This document shows positions 45,455-54,704 of a stretch of 64,000 bases of DNA, in pieces; position 1 is the first letter of the stretch, and each line of letters begins with the position of its first letter. The DNA lies in the NCBI RefSeq assembly GCF_020297485.1, contig NZ_JAIWZC010000001.1, forward strand, positions 2,232,001-2,296,000, given 5' to 3'. Under the pieces are notes generated by a model, which saw only the letters and a program-made list of their open reading frames with translations, did no database searches and had not been told where the DNA came from. This DNA comes from Enterocloster clostridioformis. GTDB taxonomy: Bacteria; Bacillota; Clostridia; Lachnospirales; Lachnospiraceae. The position numbers were made by a program, and so were the translations under genes.

Positions 45455-47127
45455 TCACCCCAATATAACCCGGGCTTCATACGGCTTCAGAACGCCCTTT
45501 ACATGCTCATCATAATTACAAATCAGCTCCTTAGCGCCGGGAAACTCCTCCGCCGCATCACAGGGAACGGTCTGGTCCGTAAAATTGCAGGCAACCAAAA
45601 GCCGTCTGCCCTTGCAGTGGCGCTCATAGGCATAAACAGAACCGCTGTCCTCCAGCCGGCCCACAAATGCGCCATATACGATGATATCGTGCTGTTTCCT
45701 GAGCGCAATCAGTTTCCTGTAATAGTGGAATACGCTGTCCGAATCCGCCAACTCTGCCCTGGCATTGATTTCCCGGTAATTTGGATTCACCTTAATCCAG
45801 GGGATTCCTGTGGTAAAACCGCCGTTATCACTGTCATCCCACTGCACAGGTGTACGGGCATTATCCCGGCTGATTGTCTTTAAACAGCGCATCATGGTAT
45901 CCTCATCCATCAGGCCGTTTTCCGTCAGCTCATGGTAACATTGATGCTTTCAATATCCCTGTAATCTGACAGGACTTCAAACCTTGCATTGGTCATTCCC
46001 AGTTCCTCACCCTGATAAATATACGGGGTTCCCTTCATCATGTGAAGGCAGGTCGCCAGCATTTTGGCCGACACCGTCCTGTAACGGGGCGAGTCATTCC
46101 CGAATCTGGACACGGCCCTGGGCTGATCGTGGTTATCCAAGTACAGACTGTTCCATGCCTTCCCTTCCAGCCTTGTCTGCCACCGATTAAACGTGTCCCT
46201 CAATTCCTTTAAAGGCACCCGCTTATCGGTCCATTTTCCGATGATTCGTTCCCCCAGGGAAACATGTTCAAAATGGAATACCATGTTCAGCTCCCCGGCG
46301 GTTTCACCTGCATACCTCTTTGCATGCTCCATGGTGGTTCCCAGCGCTTCCCCCACGGTCATGATATCATACCTGGACAGCACCCTGCGGTTCATTTCCC
46401 GCAGATACTCATGCACCCTCGGTCCATTGCAGACAAACTCCTGATGGTCCCCATAGAGTCCGTCCTTTACGGCTCCGTCCGGGAAATCCTGCTGCTTTGA
46501 AATCATGCTGATTACATCCATGCGGAAACCATCGATTCCCTTCCTGCACCACCAATCCATCATATCGTAGATTTCTTCCCTGAGCGTCCGGTTCTCCCAG
46601 CTCAAATCCGGCTGTTTTTTAGAGAAACAGTGGAGATAGTACATATCTGTCAGGCTGTCATATTCCCAGGCCGGACCGCCAAAATTGGAACCCCAATTAT
46701 TAGGGGGCGCTGCCGTACGCCCGTTTTCGTCCCGTTTTCCTTCTTTCCAGATATAATAATCCCGGTATGGATTGTCCTTTGACTTCCTGCTTTCCACAAA
46801 CCATTCATGTTCGTCCGAGGTATGGTTCACCACCAAATCCATGATAACCTTAATACCGCGCCGGTGCGCTTCACAGAGCATCCTGTCATAATCCTCCATG
46901 GTTCCGAACTCTTTTAATATATGTTTGTAATCAGATATATCATACCCGTTGTCATCACAGGGAGACTCATATACAGGAGACAGCCAGATTACATCGATTC
47001 CCAGTTCCTTAAGATAATCCAGATGAGCCGTGATTCCGTTCAAATCCCCGATACCATCCCCGTTGCTGTCAGCAAAGCTGCGCGGATAAATCTGGTATAT
47101 TACGCTTTTCTTCCACCACTGATTCAT
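45455..47127 (-). pseudogene. GH13 alpha-glucosidase (oligo-1,6-glucosidase type), single frameshift
   Basis: This is an otherwise full-length GH13 enzyme of about 557 residues in two frames. The first (47127-45925) has VIYQIYPRSFADSNGDGIGD, the nucleophile in GFRMDVISM, the acid/base glutamate in MTVGEALG and the aspartate in DNHDQPR. It ends early at NVTMS. The second frame resumes at once with HELTENGLMDED and SRDNARTPVQWDD, and runs to 45455. Comparison suggests one missing base near 45930. It could be a real inactivation or a sequencing error. Confidence 0.88.
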
Positions 47128-47156
47128 CTATTCCACCCCATACTCTTTAAAAATAT

Positions 47157-47282
47157 CTATGATTGGCTGTAAGCCTTTCGGGCCTTCAGCCAGGCTCCCG
47201 GGTATTGTCCGCTTGAATTGCCCAGTCCCGGCACCCATTTGCAATATACATTTGCGGTGTCAATGAAATTTCTATCCTTATT
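47157..47282 (-). pseudogene. Aldo/keto reductase fragment
   Basis: The minus strand reads DRNFIDTANVYCKWVPGLG, SSGQYPGAWLKARKAYSQS and a stop. This is the early beta/alpha unit of an aldo/keto reductase with its NFIDTA-VY motif, about 40 residues only. It fills the gap between the GH127 and GH13 remnants and directly abuts the GH127 end. Confidence 0.65.
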
Positions 47283-48348
47283 TTATCCGCATCCAGACCT
47301 GCATTTCTCCTCTTCCCCGGTTATTCCTCAGAAAATAAGGAACCGCCTTTACGGTCACCGCTTCCTCATATGACCCGTAAGGCATGTAGAGTGTATCTGC
47401 ATCCGTCTGCGCAAGCTCCCGGACTCCCCTGGCCTTCAGTGCGATGCAGCCTCCCGGCATGGACAAATCTGCCTCCTCTGCGAGTCCGCCTTTGGGGTCC
47501 ACGGCAATCTGGTCCAGATACGCCCCATTGTCCGCTTCCTCCAGACAATATACCAGCGGACCTCTCACAATTGCCGCCCTGCCCGCATTGTAACGGACAT
47601 TCTGGCTGGCCTTTATGAACCGGGCCTCCATACGGAACTTAAGTGTAATCTCCGTCTCTTCCGGCCAGGAGCGCATCAGACAGGCAAATCCCTTTTCTTC
47701 CCTGTCCGCTGATACGGTTTCCCCATTTACACGCAGGCTGTATCCCCTGCTCCACCCCGGTATGCGCAGTGCCAGGCCCAACGGCGCACGGGTATATCCC
47801 ATCCGCCTCCATCTTTCCTCCGGTCCGAACACGCCGTCAATGTGGTCGGCCAGTTTTTTTGCCACATTGTATACTTTTTCTTTTCCGGTTGCCAGATAGT
47901 AGGCCACAGCCCCCTCAATAAAATGGCCCGCGCAGTACAGCTCATGGCACTCCAGCACATTGGTCCAGCGCTTATCCGGTTCCTCAATGATAAAATAGGT
48001 GTCCAGATACCCGTCCGGCTGCTGGGCCCTGGCTATGATATCGATGACTGAATCCGCCTTTTCCTCCAGCTCTTTATCCCGCTCCAGCATGAGTACATTG
48101 CCCACTGCCTCCAGCCACTTGGATACATCACTGTCCTGAAATACCTGGCCGTAAAACCTGCCCTCCATATCTCCCGCCGCAACGCGGAAATTGTCAATGG
48201 CATGACTGGGCTCGGAATCCGGAATCCTGTCGTTTAGGATATCCCACTGGTAAGGGATGACCGTGTTCTTAACTAACGATATATAGCGGCTCCAGAATGA
48301 GTCCCTGATTGTACACCCCTGTTTTTCCAATAATCTGAATGCTTCCAT
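47278..48348 (-). pseudogene. GH127 beta-L-arabinofuranosidase with large in-frame deletion
   Basis: The frame of 356 codons has no stop, but it is about 290 residues short of the family's usual 640-650. The N-terminal part (SHAIDNFRVAAGDMEGRFYG to DHIDGVFGPEERWRRMG) is normal. At GYTRAPLGLALRIPGWSRG it jumps to the C-terminal beta-domain (LRIPGWSRGYSLRVNGE). The missing centre is where the catalytic glutamate and the zinc-binding cysteines of the family lie. A folded, active enzyme is not expected. Confidence 0.8.
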
Positions 48349-48363
48349 GCTTCTGTACCTTTC

Positions 48364-49140
48364 TTAGAACCGCTGTGCGTCTGATGCCGCCTTTAACTCA
48401 ATGGTCACTGTGTTGTCTCCGGGAGCCAGGATGATTCCGCCGTCATCCCCCAAAACATCTGCGCCTGATATGCCTTTTGCCTCATGGATGCCTTTCAGTA
48501 CATACGTCATCCCCTCCGGCATCCCGGTGCTGGAAATGACAATGGTGCGTCCGTTCCTGGCAGCCCTGGCCGTCAGGACGATGCTGCCTGCGGTATCCGG
48601 AATCTCACATACCGCTTCTTTTCCATCCCCAAGGGCATATAACCTCAGTTCGGCTCCTTTTGCATAATCGTAATCCGGGCGTTCCCCGCAGGCCCCCATT
48701 GCAAGAAGCGTGTTCTCCCTGACATATAAGGGCAGGGTAAAGAAATCGCACACATCATGATACCATCTTCCGCCGTCCCTGCATTCCCCTGATAACAGAT
48801 GGGTTCACCTGCCCTCCGGCAGATAGTACTCCACCTCATTGTCCTCCCTGAAAACAGGGGCCACCAAAAGGCTGTCTCCCAGCATATACTGCATATCCAG
48901 GTAGCGCGCCGCCGGGTCCCTGTCAAATTCCATTACCATGGCCCGCATGGACGGAATACCTGTCTCATGGGACTTAACCGCCATCCGGTACAGATAAGGC
49001 ATCAGTCGCAGCTTAAGCCTTGTAAAACGGCGGCATACTTCCAAGGCCTCGTCATCGAAAAGCCATGGCACACGGTAGCTCTTGGAGCCGTGAAGCCGGC
49101 TGTGGGTGGACAAAAGCCCGAACTGCATCCTCAGGCAAAA
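48364..49140 (-). pseudogene. GH31 alpha-glycosidase, 3' fragment with frameshift
   Basis: This is the C-terminal part of a GH31 enzyme. From 49140 one frame reads FCLRMQFGLLSTHSRLHGSKSYRVPW and MQYMLGDSLLVAPVF, ending EGR at a stop at 48805. Another frame then carries WTHLLSGECRDGGRWYHD and the beta-sandwich to 48364. The catalytic half is absent: the sequence begins exactly where the group II intron ends. One frameshift separates the two blocks. Confidence 0.78.
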
Positions 49141-50986
49141 ATCGAGTAGGAGGAAGGCGATTATTTCGCCTTCCGACCTCTCACACCACCGTACGTACCG
49201 TTCGGTATACGGCGGTTCAATCAACTTAACATGTAACAGCCTTTTCGGCGTAGTAGTCTTCCATGGATACAAGACCAAACTTAGCTAGTCTCTCTTTACT
49301 GATACAAATGTGGAGATTCCAGCTTCTGCACACTCTGGCATATCCTTTGGCATATGAAATGCCATGTGCCGCATTTGGCGGCAGACCAAGTTTGATAAGA
49401 TTCTTTTCCCTGTTCTTTGGCGTTTTCCAGTGTTTCCATATGCACATGCGCAGTCGATACCGAATCTGTCCGTCCATTTTTGCGCACAGCCTTTTCATGC
49501 TTCCGATTTTGAAATAATTTATCCACCCTCGGATAAGCCGGTTGAGTTTCCCAATTTTATAACCATTGCCCACTCCCCAGCTCCTGCTTGTATATTTCTT
49601 CATCTGCGCCTTGAACTTTGCTGCCGCTTTCGGGTGTGGTCTGGCTTTGTACCCTTTGGCAAATGAGTCATAGTAAAATCCAAACCCCAGATACTTAATG
49701 CCCTTTGGTTTATCAACCCTGCTCTTTTCCGCGTTCACTTTCAGTCCAAGCTTTTCCTCTATAAACCGAGCCACGCTCTTCATTACCCGCTCTGCCGCCT
49801 GTCTGCTCCCGACCATTATAATAAGGTCATCTGCATACCGGACGAAATCCAGCCTCCTTGCTTCCAGTTCTTTGTCCAGCTCATTTAACATGATATTTGC
49901 TAACAGCGGCGAGATATTTCCACCCTGCGGTGTGCCGACTACCGTATCTTCATACTCATCATCAATCATTACGCCGCTGACCAGAATCTTTCTTACCACC
50001 GATATGACATCTCCGTCCTTTATTGTCCGTCCGAAAATCGTCATCAGCTTGTCATGGTCTACTGTGTCAAAGAATTTCGCTAGGTCGATATCCACTATCC
50101 AGTTGTGTCCGTCATTCATCATTTCCAATGCTTTAAGGACTGCCTGCTGTGCACACCGCTTGGGTCTGAATCCATAGCTGTGGTCGTGAAACTGCTCCTC
50201 AAATATCGGGGTAAGCACCTGTGCCACCGCCTGCTGTACAAAGCGGTCTACTGCTGTTGGCACTCCAAGATTTCTTGTACCACCATCGGGTTTGGGTATC
50301 TCCACCCTGCGGACTGGCTTCGGCTTATACTTCCTCGTCCGCAACTGTTCCTTAATGTTTTCGCCGTTTTCCGAAAGATATGCGCCAAGTTCTTCAACGG
50401 TCATCCCGTCCACGCCTGCCGCTCCTTTATTCCTTACGACTTGCAGATACGCCGCATTTAGATTATCCCTGCTTAATATCTGCTCCATGAGACTGCTTGT
50501 GTCCATGCGTTGTTTCCTTTCTGCCCCTTTTGCCTTTGCCGCCTTTGAAGTCATCGACAGGCGTATGCTCCGGCTACGAAGTGGAACGTACTTCAACTGA
50601 TTGATTGTTCAGCCCTTCGCTCCGTCCCCATTACAGGAACTTCCTCACTACTATGGCTTCTGCTGACTTCTCACAATTCGTTGTTACTACGGCTAATGAG
50701 ACCGCCTGTGAGACCTCCCCAGTTAAGGTGCGTGTTCTTTTCCTCCATGTACCTGCCGCATTTACTCGTACTTCCGGCAACCTTTTGGACTTCAGTGCCT
50801 TTTGCCACCTTATCCGTATTTCCGAGCCTTATATGCGGTTCCTGTCCGTCAGGTCAGAGGTTTGCTTACAGCTTCTTTCAGATTCCGTCTCACGGCGGAC
50901 ACCCTTGCTGTTCGGCTATGTGCTTCGTTGTTGCCTACGCGCACTTGGGACTTTCACCCATTAGAAAACGCCCATGCTGGGCAAAC
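49141..50986 (-). mobile_element. Group II intron with reverse transcriptase
   Basis: The 5' end on the minus strand (near 50986) shows CCCAGCATGGGCG, GTGAAAGTCCCAAGTGCG and GTAGGCAACAACGAAGC, typical of intron domain I. The 3' end has a domain V hairpin (49183-49219: CCGCCGTATACC, GAAC, GGTACGTACGG) and a domain VI stem GGAAGGCGA/TCGCCTTCC at 49150-49174. It encodes a maturase-RT. The outer ends are estimates within a few bases. Confidence 0.85.
49226..50506 (-). CDS. ltrA: Group II intron reverse transcriptase/maturase
   Basis: This multifunctional protein splices and mobilises the intron. The RT domain shows AAGVDGMTVEELG, the RT-1/2 block VEIPKPDGGTRNLGVP, YGFRPKRCAQQAV, GTPQGGNISPLLANI and the catalytic FVRYADDLIIM. 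A maturase (X) domain follows to residue 426 (FKIGSMKRLCAKMDG). There is no clear HNH endonuclease at the C-terminus. I choose the ATG at 50506 (MDTSSLMEQI) with AAAGGAAA eight bases upstream; the ATG at 50551 is an alternative. The frame is intact. Confidence 0.92.
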   Translation of the reverse strand: MDTSSLMEQILSRDNLNAAYLQVVRNKGAAGVDGMTVEELGAYLSENGENIKEQLRTRKYKPKPVRRVEIPKPDGGTRNLGVPTAVDRFVQQAVAQVLTPIFEEQFHDHSYGFRPKRCAQQAVLKALEMMNDGHNWIVDIDLAKFFDTVDHDKLMTIFGRTIKDGDVISVVRKILVSGVMIDDEYEDTVVGTPQGGNISPLLANIMLNELDKELEARRLDFVRYADDLIIMVGSRQAAERVMKSVARFIEEKLGLKVNAEKSRVDKPKGIKYLGFGFYYDSFAKGYKARPHPKAAAKFKAQMKKYTSRSWGVGNGYKIGKLNRLIRGWINYFKIGSMKRLCAKMDGQIRYRLRMCIWKHWKTPKNREKNLIKLGLPPNAAHGISYAKGYARVCRSWNLHICISKERLAKFGLVSMEDYYAEKAVTC

Positions 50987-50990
50987 AAAA

Positions 50991-51027
50991 CAGGTATTTC
51001 CAATTAACTGAAAATACCTGTTTTTTT
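50991..51027. terminator. Intrinsic terminator just upstream of the group II intron
   Basis: CAGGTATTT and AAATACCTG pair around a 12-base loop. TTTTTTT follows on the plus strand, and TTTTG on the minus strand. The intron begins about five bases past the hairpin on the minus strand. Confidence 0.8.
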
Positions 51028-51049
51028 ATCTTAACTTTGTACCACTTCC

Positions 51050-51165
51050 AGCTCAAATAGGCGGGCAGCGGGCATCCTGGGAATCCGGACGCTTAAGCTC
51101 CCCCTCTCCTGGTTCCAATTGTATTTACATTTTTCATAAGAAGGATATGCACAGCGCGCCTTGGC
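51050..51165 (-). pseudogene. C-terminal fragment of a glycosidase-like protein
   Basis: A minus-strand frame reads YEKCKYNWNQERGSL, SVRIPRMPAARLFELE and VVQS then stops, just before the terminator. It resembles the last beta-strands of a large glycoside hydrolase. No upstream part is present, because the LacI gene lies directly behind it. Confidence 0.4.
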
Positions 51166-51176
51166 CTGCCGCCCCT

Positions 51177-52215
51177 TTAGTAGTCCAGTCCCTCCTCCAC
51201 CTTCATAACACTTTCCCTCTCCGCTATGACAGCATCAATTTTCGGCTCGCTCTCCCGCACCTCTTCTCCATCTATAAGACGCATGAGCATATTTACCGCC
51301 AGCTCTGCCTTACGGCTCACATCCACACTCATGGATGTAAGCCTTGGATTGCAGAGCCTTGCATATATATCATCGTCAAATCCCGCCACAGAGATATCCT
51401 CCGGTATGGAAATCTGCCTGCGCTGCAGATAACCGATGGCCTCCACCGCATTGAAATCCGTGGAAAAAAACAGTGCGGACCTGCGTCCAATCAGCCTGCG
51501 CATTTCATCGTAAACCATGGCCCTCTCGTCATAGGTCCTGCCCAGCATATGTATCTCCAGGGCCGCGTTTTCTCCCAGGCGCTCCCTGTATAACTCCGAC
51601 GCTCCCAGATACCAGCAGTAATCAGCTCCCGACTTGGTATTGGTCAGGTACACCACCTTTTCAATTCCCTGGTCCAGCAGATACCCCATCATGTGTCTGC
51701 CCCCCTCATAATCCCTGGAGGTCACATTAAAGCATCCTGCTATCTTTGCCGGGTCGTATTCGTTCATATCAATGGATACAATGGGCTTTCCCGTCTGTTT
51801 GCCAATCTGCTTATAATATTTGGCCGGCATGGAGATGGATATGATTCCATCCACATTCCATCCCATGGTCATTTTCATAATTTCGGGTATGTTCTTGGAA
51901 GAAAAGAGCATGATATAATACCCTCTTTTTCTCAGCATGCTTTCAAGCTCACCAATGATATTTCCGTAAAAGGGACGTTCGTAAGGGGTCCGCTCCACGA
52001 AATCCGGCGTATTGACAAGAATACTGATTATTTTAGAGTCCTTGTTGGTCAGAGCATTCAGCCCGAATCTGGGGATATAGTTGTATTTGACCAAAAGCTT
52101 TTTTTATTCTCTCTTCCACTTCCGGAGAAACCTTCTTTGCTTTTCCATGCAGTACATTCGACACAGTGGTCATACTGACGCCTGCCTCTGCTGCGATTTC
52201 CTTTAATGTAATCAT
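51177..52215 (-). pseudogene. LacI-family regulator with frameshift in an A-run
   Basis: The start MITLKEIAAEAGVSMTTVSNVLHGK is a perfect LacI HTH with hinge (VSPEVEERIKKA). The frame then runs out after GQIQLYPQIRAE. The correct continuation LLVKYNYIPRFGLNALTN through the sugar-binding domain to 51177 lies in another frame. Inserting one A in the run of seven A residues near 52104 restores about 345 residues. It could be a real knock-out, a slippage-prone switch or a sequencing error. It would be the regulator of the surrounding glycosidase genes, now mostly dead. Confidence 0.85.
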
Positions 52216-52436
52216 TCTAACTTCACCTGTCCTGCTTTGACATTTTACTTTTTACGGAGCGTGTCTGAAAATTCATTCCCGCCATCTGACGTAAAAGCAG
52301 TTTCCAGACACGCTCTGGTAGAATCATACCATACTTTCAGATGCTCCTCCATTGGTTTTTCAAACTTTATATCCGTCCCTGCCTTATCAGTATATCGTCT
52401 AATCATTACATCCGTAAATGAAATCCGGAGCCTGTT

Positions 52437-53540
52437 TCAGGAAAACCCGCACGGTTCCGGCTTATCCCTGCCCAGCTCAGCCAGTTTCCGGTTCTTCTCA
52501 TTTACAGTCCCGAAATCCTTCAGACAGCAGATGACCTGGCCGCAGGACTCCATAACCGCAGCTGCCCGCTCATACGTCTCCTCCCGAATCAGTTCAAAGG
52601 GGGCTTCCGATATCACCTTTGCAGCCAATGCCACGGCAATGGGGTAATCTATATCATTTTCGTGGAGGATTCCTGCGGCAAAAGGAATTCCCATGCGCTG
52701 CAGCTTCCTATACACCGGGATTCCGCTTCCGTTTCCGCCTATGACGAACACCTGGGGCGTTCCCCTCACCGGTTCCATCTCAAGGCAGCCCAGCTCGGCA
52801 TGATAGCTGCCTTTCGTAATTCCGTACAGACTGGTAATATAAGAGGATGTAAAGATTTCTTCCGGTGTACCGCACCGTTCAATGTATTCCCCGTTTACGC
52901 AGACAATATAATCCGATAATTTCTGCGCTAAGTCCAACTCATGAAGGGACATAAGCACTGCCACCTTCTTCTCATGAACCAGGTCCTTGAGAATCGTCAG
53001 AAGCTCCAGCTTATGCCGGATATCCAGGAAAGAAGTGGGTTCGTCCAGCACAATGGCCCTGGGTTCCTGGCACACGGCCCGCGCCAGAAGGATGCGCTGC
53101 TTCTGCCCGTCGCTTATCTCCGAAAAATCCCGCCGGGCCAGGTCCCATGCGTGAACCAGTTCCATGGCCTCCCTGACCTTTTTTCTGTCTTCTGCGGTCA
53201 GTATGCCCATTCTTCCGGTATACGGGTAACGGCCGGTGCTGACCACATCCTCACAGGTCATAAGTTCAGGGTGAATCCGTTCTGTCATCAGAATGGACAT
53301 CCGCTTTGCAATCTCCCTCTCCCCCATCTGCTGCATGGGCGTGCCATCCAGATATACAGCCCCTTCCAACAGCCCCAGCTGCCGGATTACGCTTCGGAGA
53401 ATGGTGGATTTGCCAGCCCCGTTTGGACCAATCAGGGTTACAATTTCGCCTGGTCTCACATGAATCCCGATTTGCCTTATAAGAGGTATACCGCCGTATC
53501 CCACGGTCATATTTTCAGTCAATATGTAATTTTCTTCCAT
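52437..53540 (-). CDS. FecE/BtuD-type ABC ATPase with C-terminal extension
   Basis: This cytoplasmic ATPase belongs to an iron-siderophore, heme or cobalamin importer. Walker A is LIGPNGAGKSTI, the signature ISDGQKQR (a D for the usual G), Walker B AIVLDEPTSFLD, and the H-loop LMSLHELDLA. About 110 extra residues follow the ATPase, starting VFVIGGNGSGIPVYRKLQ, resembling a small Rossmann-like domain often fused in clostridial copies. The ATG at 53540 (MEENYILTEN) has GAGGCGG ahead; a GTG at 53609 that overlaps the permease stop by 4 bp is the alternative. It is the last gene of the cobalamin-riboswitch operon. Confidence 0.9.
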   Translation of the reverse strand: MEENYILTENMTVGYGGIPLIRQIGIHVRPGEIVTLIGPNGAGKSTILRSVIRQLGLLEGAVYLDGTPMQQMGEREIAKRMSILMTERIHPELMTCEDVVSTGRYPYTGRMGILTAEDRKKVREAMELVHAWDLARRDFSEISDGQKQRILLARAVCQEPRAIVLDEPTSFLDIRHKLELLTILKDLVHEKKVAVLMSLHELDLAQKLSDYIVCVNGEYIERCGTPEEIFTSSYITSLYGITKGSYHAELGCLEMEPVRGTPQVFVIGGNGSGIPVYRKLQRMGIPFAAGILHENDIDYPIAVALAAKVISEAPFELIREETYERAAAVMESCGQVICCLKDFGTVNEKNRKLAELGRDKPEPCGFS

Positions 53541-53605
53541 GAAATCCGCCTCTCTGTCTCTCCCGCTGTTCTGTTTTCCCGCTGCCCGGTCCCCATCCTT
53601 CCCGC

Positions 53606-54625
53606 TCACTGCATGTTCTTACGGTTGTGCACCATCATATAGATGACAATGGGCGCGCCGAAAACAGCTGTCACGGAGCTGATGCTGAGTTCTGTGGGCG
53701 CAAAGACCGTCCTGGCCGCCAAATCGCAGAACAGGCAGAACACAGCGCCGCCCAGGAAGCAGCCCGGAATCATGAGTATGGGCTTTGCCGTCTTAAACAG
53801 GCTCTTCACCAGGTGCGGAACCGCAATGCCCACAAAGGATATGGGCCCGGCAAATGCAGTCACACAGGCCGAAAGAATGCTGGACAGCAGAATCAGGGCC
53901 ACCCTGAACCGCAGGATGTTCACCCCCATGTTCCGGGCATAGACCTCTCCCATCTGGTAAGCGCCAATGGGCTTTGCCATGAGAAAGACAAGGAGCAGCG
54001 CCAGGAAAATCACTGCTGTCATGACCCTTACATACTCCCATGAGGTACCTGAAAAGCTGCCCATGGACCAGTTGTGAAGATTGACAATGTTGGCGTCGTC
54101 CGCAAATGTCACCACAAAATCCGTTATGGCGGAACAGATATAGCTAATCATTACACCGCAGATAACCAGCATGGACATCTTCTTTACCTTACCGGAAATC
54201 ATCAGCACAAATCCCATGGAAATCATGGAGCCTGCAAAAGCAGCCAGAATCATCCCGGCCGAGCCGATGGAGATTCCCCTTCCCAGCAGGACAATCATCA
54301 CAAGGGAAACCACCAGTTTTGCGCCGGATGAAATCCCCAGCACAAATGGCCCTGCGATGGGATTTGCGAAAAACGTCTGCAGCAGGAAACCGGATACGGA
54401 TAAGGCTCCGCCCAGTATCACAGCCGAAAGAATCCGGGGAAGGCGTATATCCCACACAATGTGGTATGAGGTGTCCTCCCCGGTTCTCCTGAGCAGGATT
54501 TCACCGATTTCCTCCACGGACAGATGCACACTGCCGGAATTAATGTTCCAGATAAATAATACGCACATCATGGCTGCCAAAAGGGCAAATGAAATGCTGT
54601 ATTTTGTGTAGATACCTTTTGGCAT
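53606..54625 (-). CDS. FecCD/BtuC-type ABC permease
   Basis: This membrane permease of about 339 residues has nine to ten hydrophobic segments. Hallmarks are WDIRLPRILSAVILGGALSVSG, FVLGISSGAKL, AFAGPISFVGIAVPHLVK and a C-terminal PTELSISSVTAVFGAPIVIYM. I prefer the ATG at 54625 over 54631, because AAGGAG then sits eight bases upstream. It lies between the binding protein and ATPase genes of the cobalamin-riboswitch operon. The family imports siderophores, heme, cobinamide or cobalamin. Confidence 0.93.
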   Translation of the reverse strand: MPKGIYTKYSISFALLAAMMCVLFIWNINSGSVHLSVEEIGEILLRRTGEDTSYHIVWDIRLPRILSAVILGGALSVSGFLLQTFFANPIAGPFVLGISSGAKLVVSLVMIVLLGRGISIGSAGMILAAFAGSMISMGFVLMISGKVKKMSMLVICGVMISYICSAITDFVVTFADDANIVNLHNWSMGSFSGTSWEYVRVMTAVIFLALLLVFLMAKPIGAYQMGEVYARNMGVNILRFRVALILLSSILSACVTAFAGPISFVGIAVPHLVKSLFKTAKPILMIPGCFLGGAVFCLFCDLAARTVFAPTELSISSVTAVFGAPIVIYMMVHNRKNMQ

Positions 54626-54704
54626 TGGCATAACTCCTTTTTCCGGCAGCCCATGGGACCGCCATGTATCTTTGCCGGGCGGGAATGCGTTTTCAGACGC
54701 CCCC

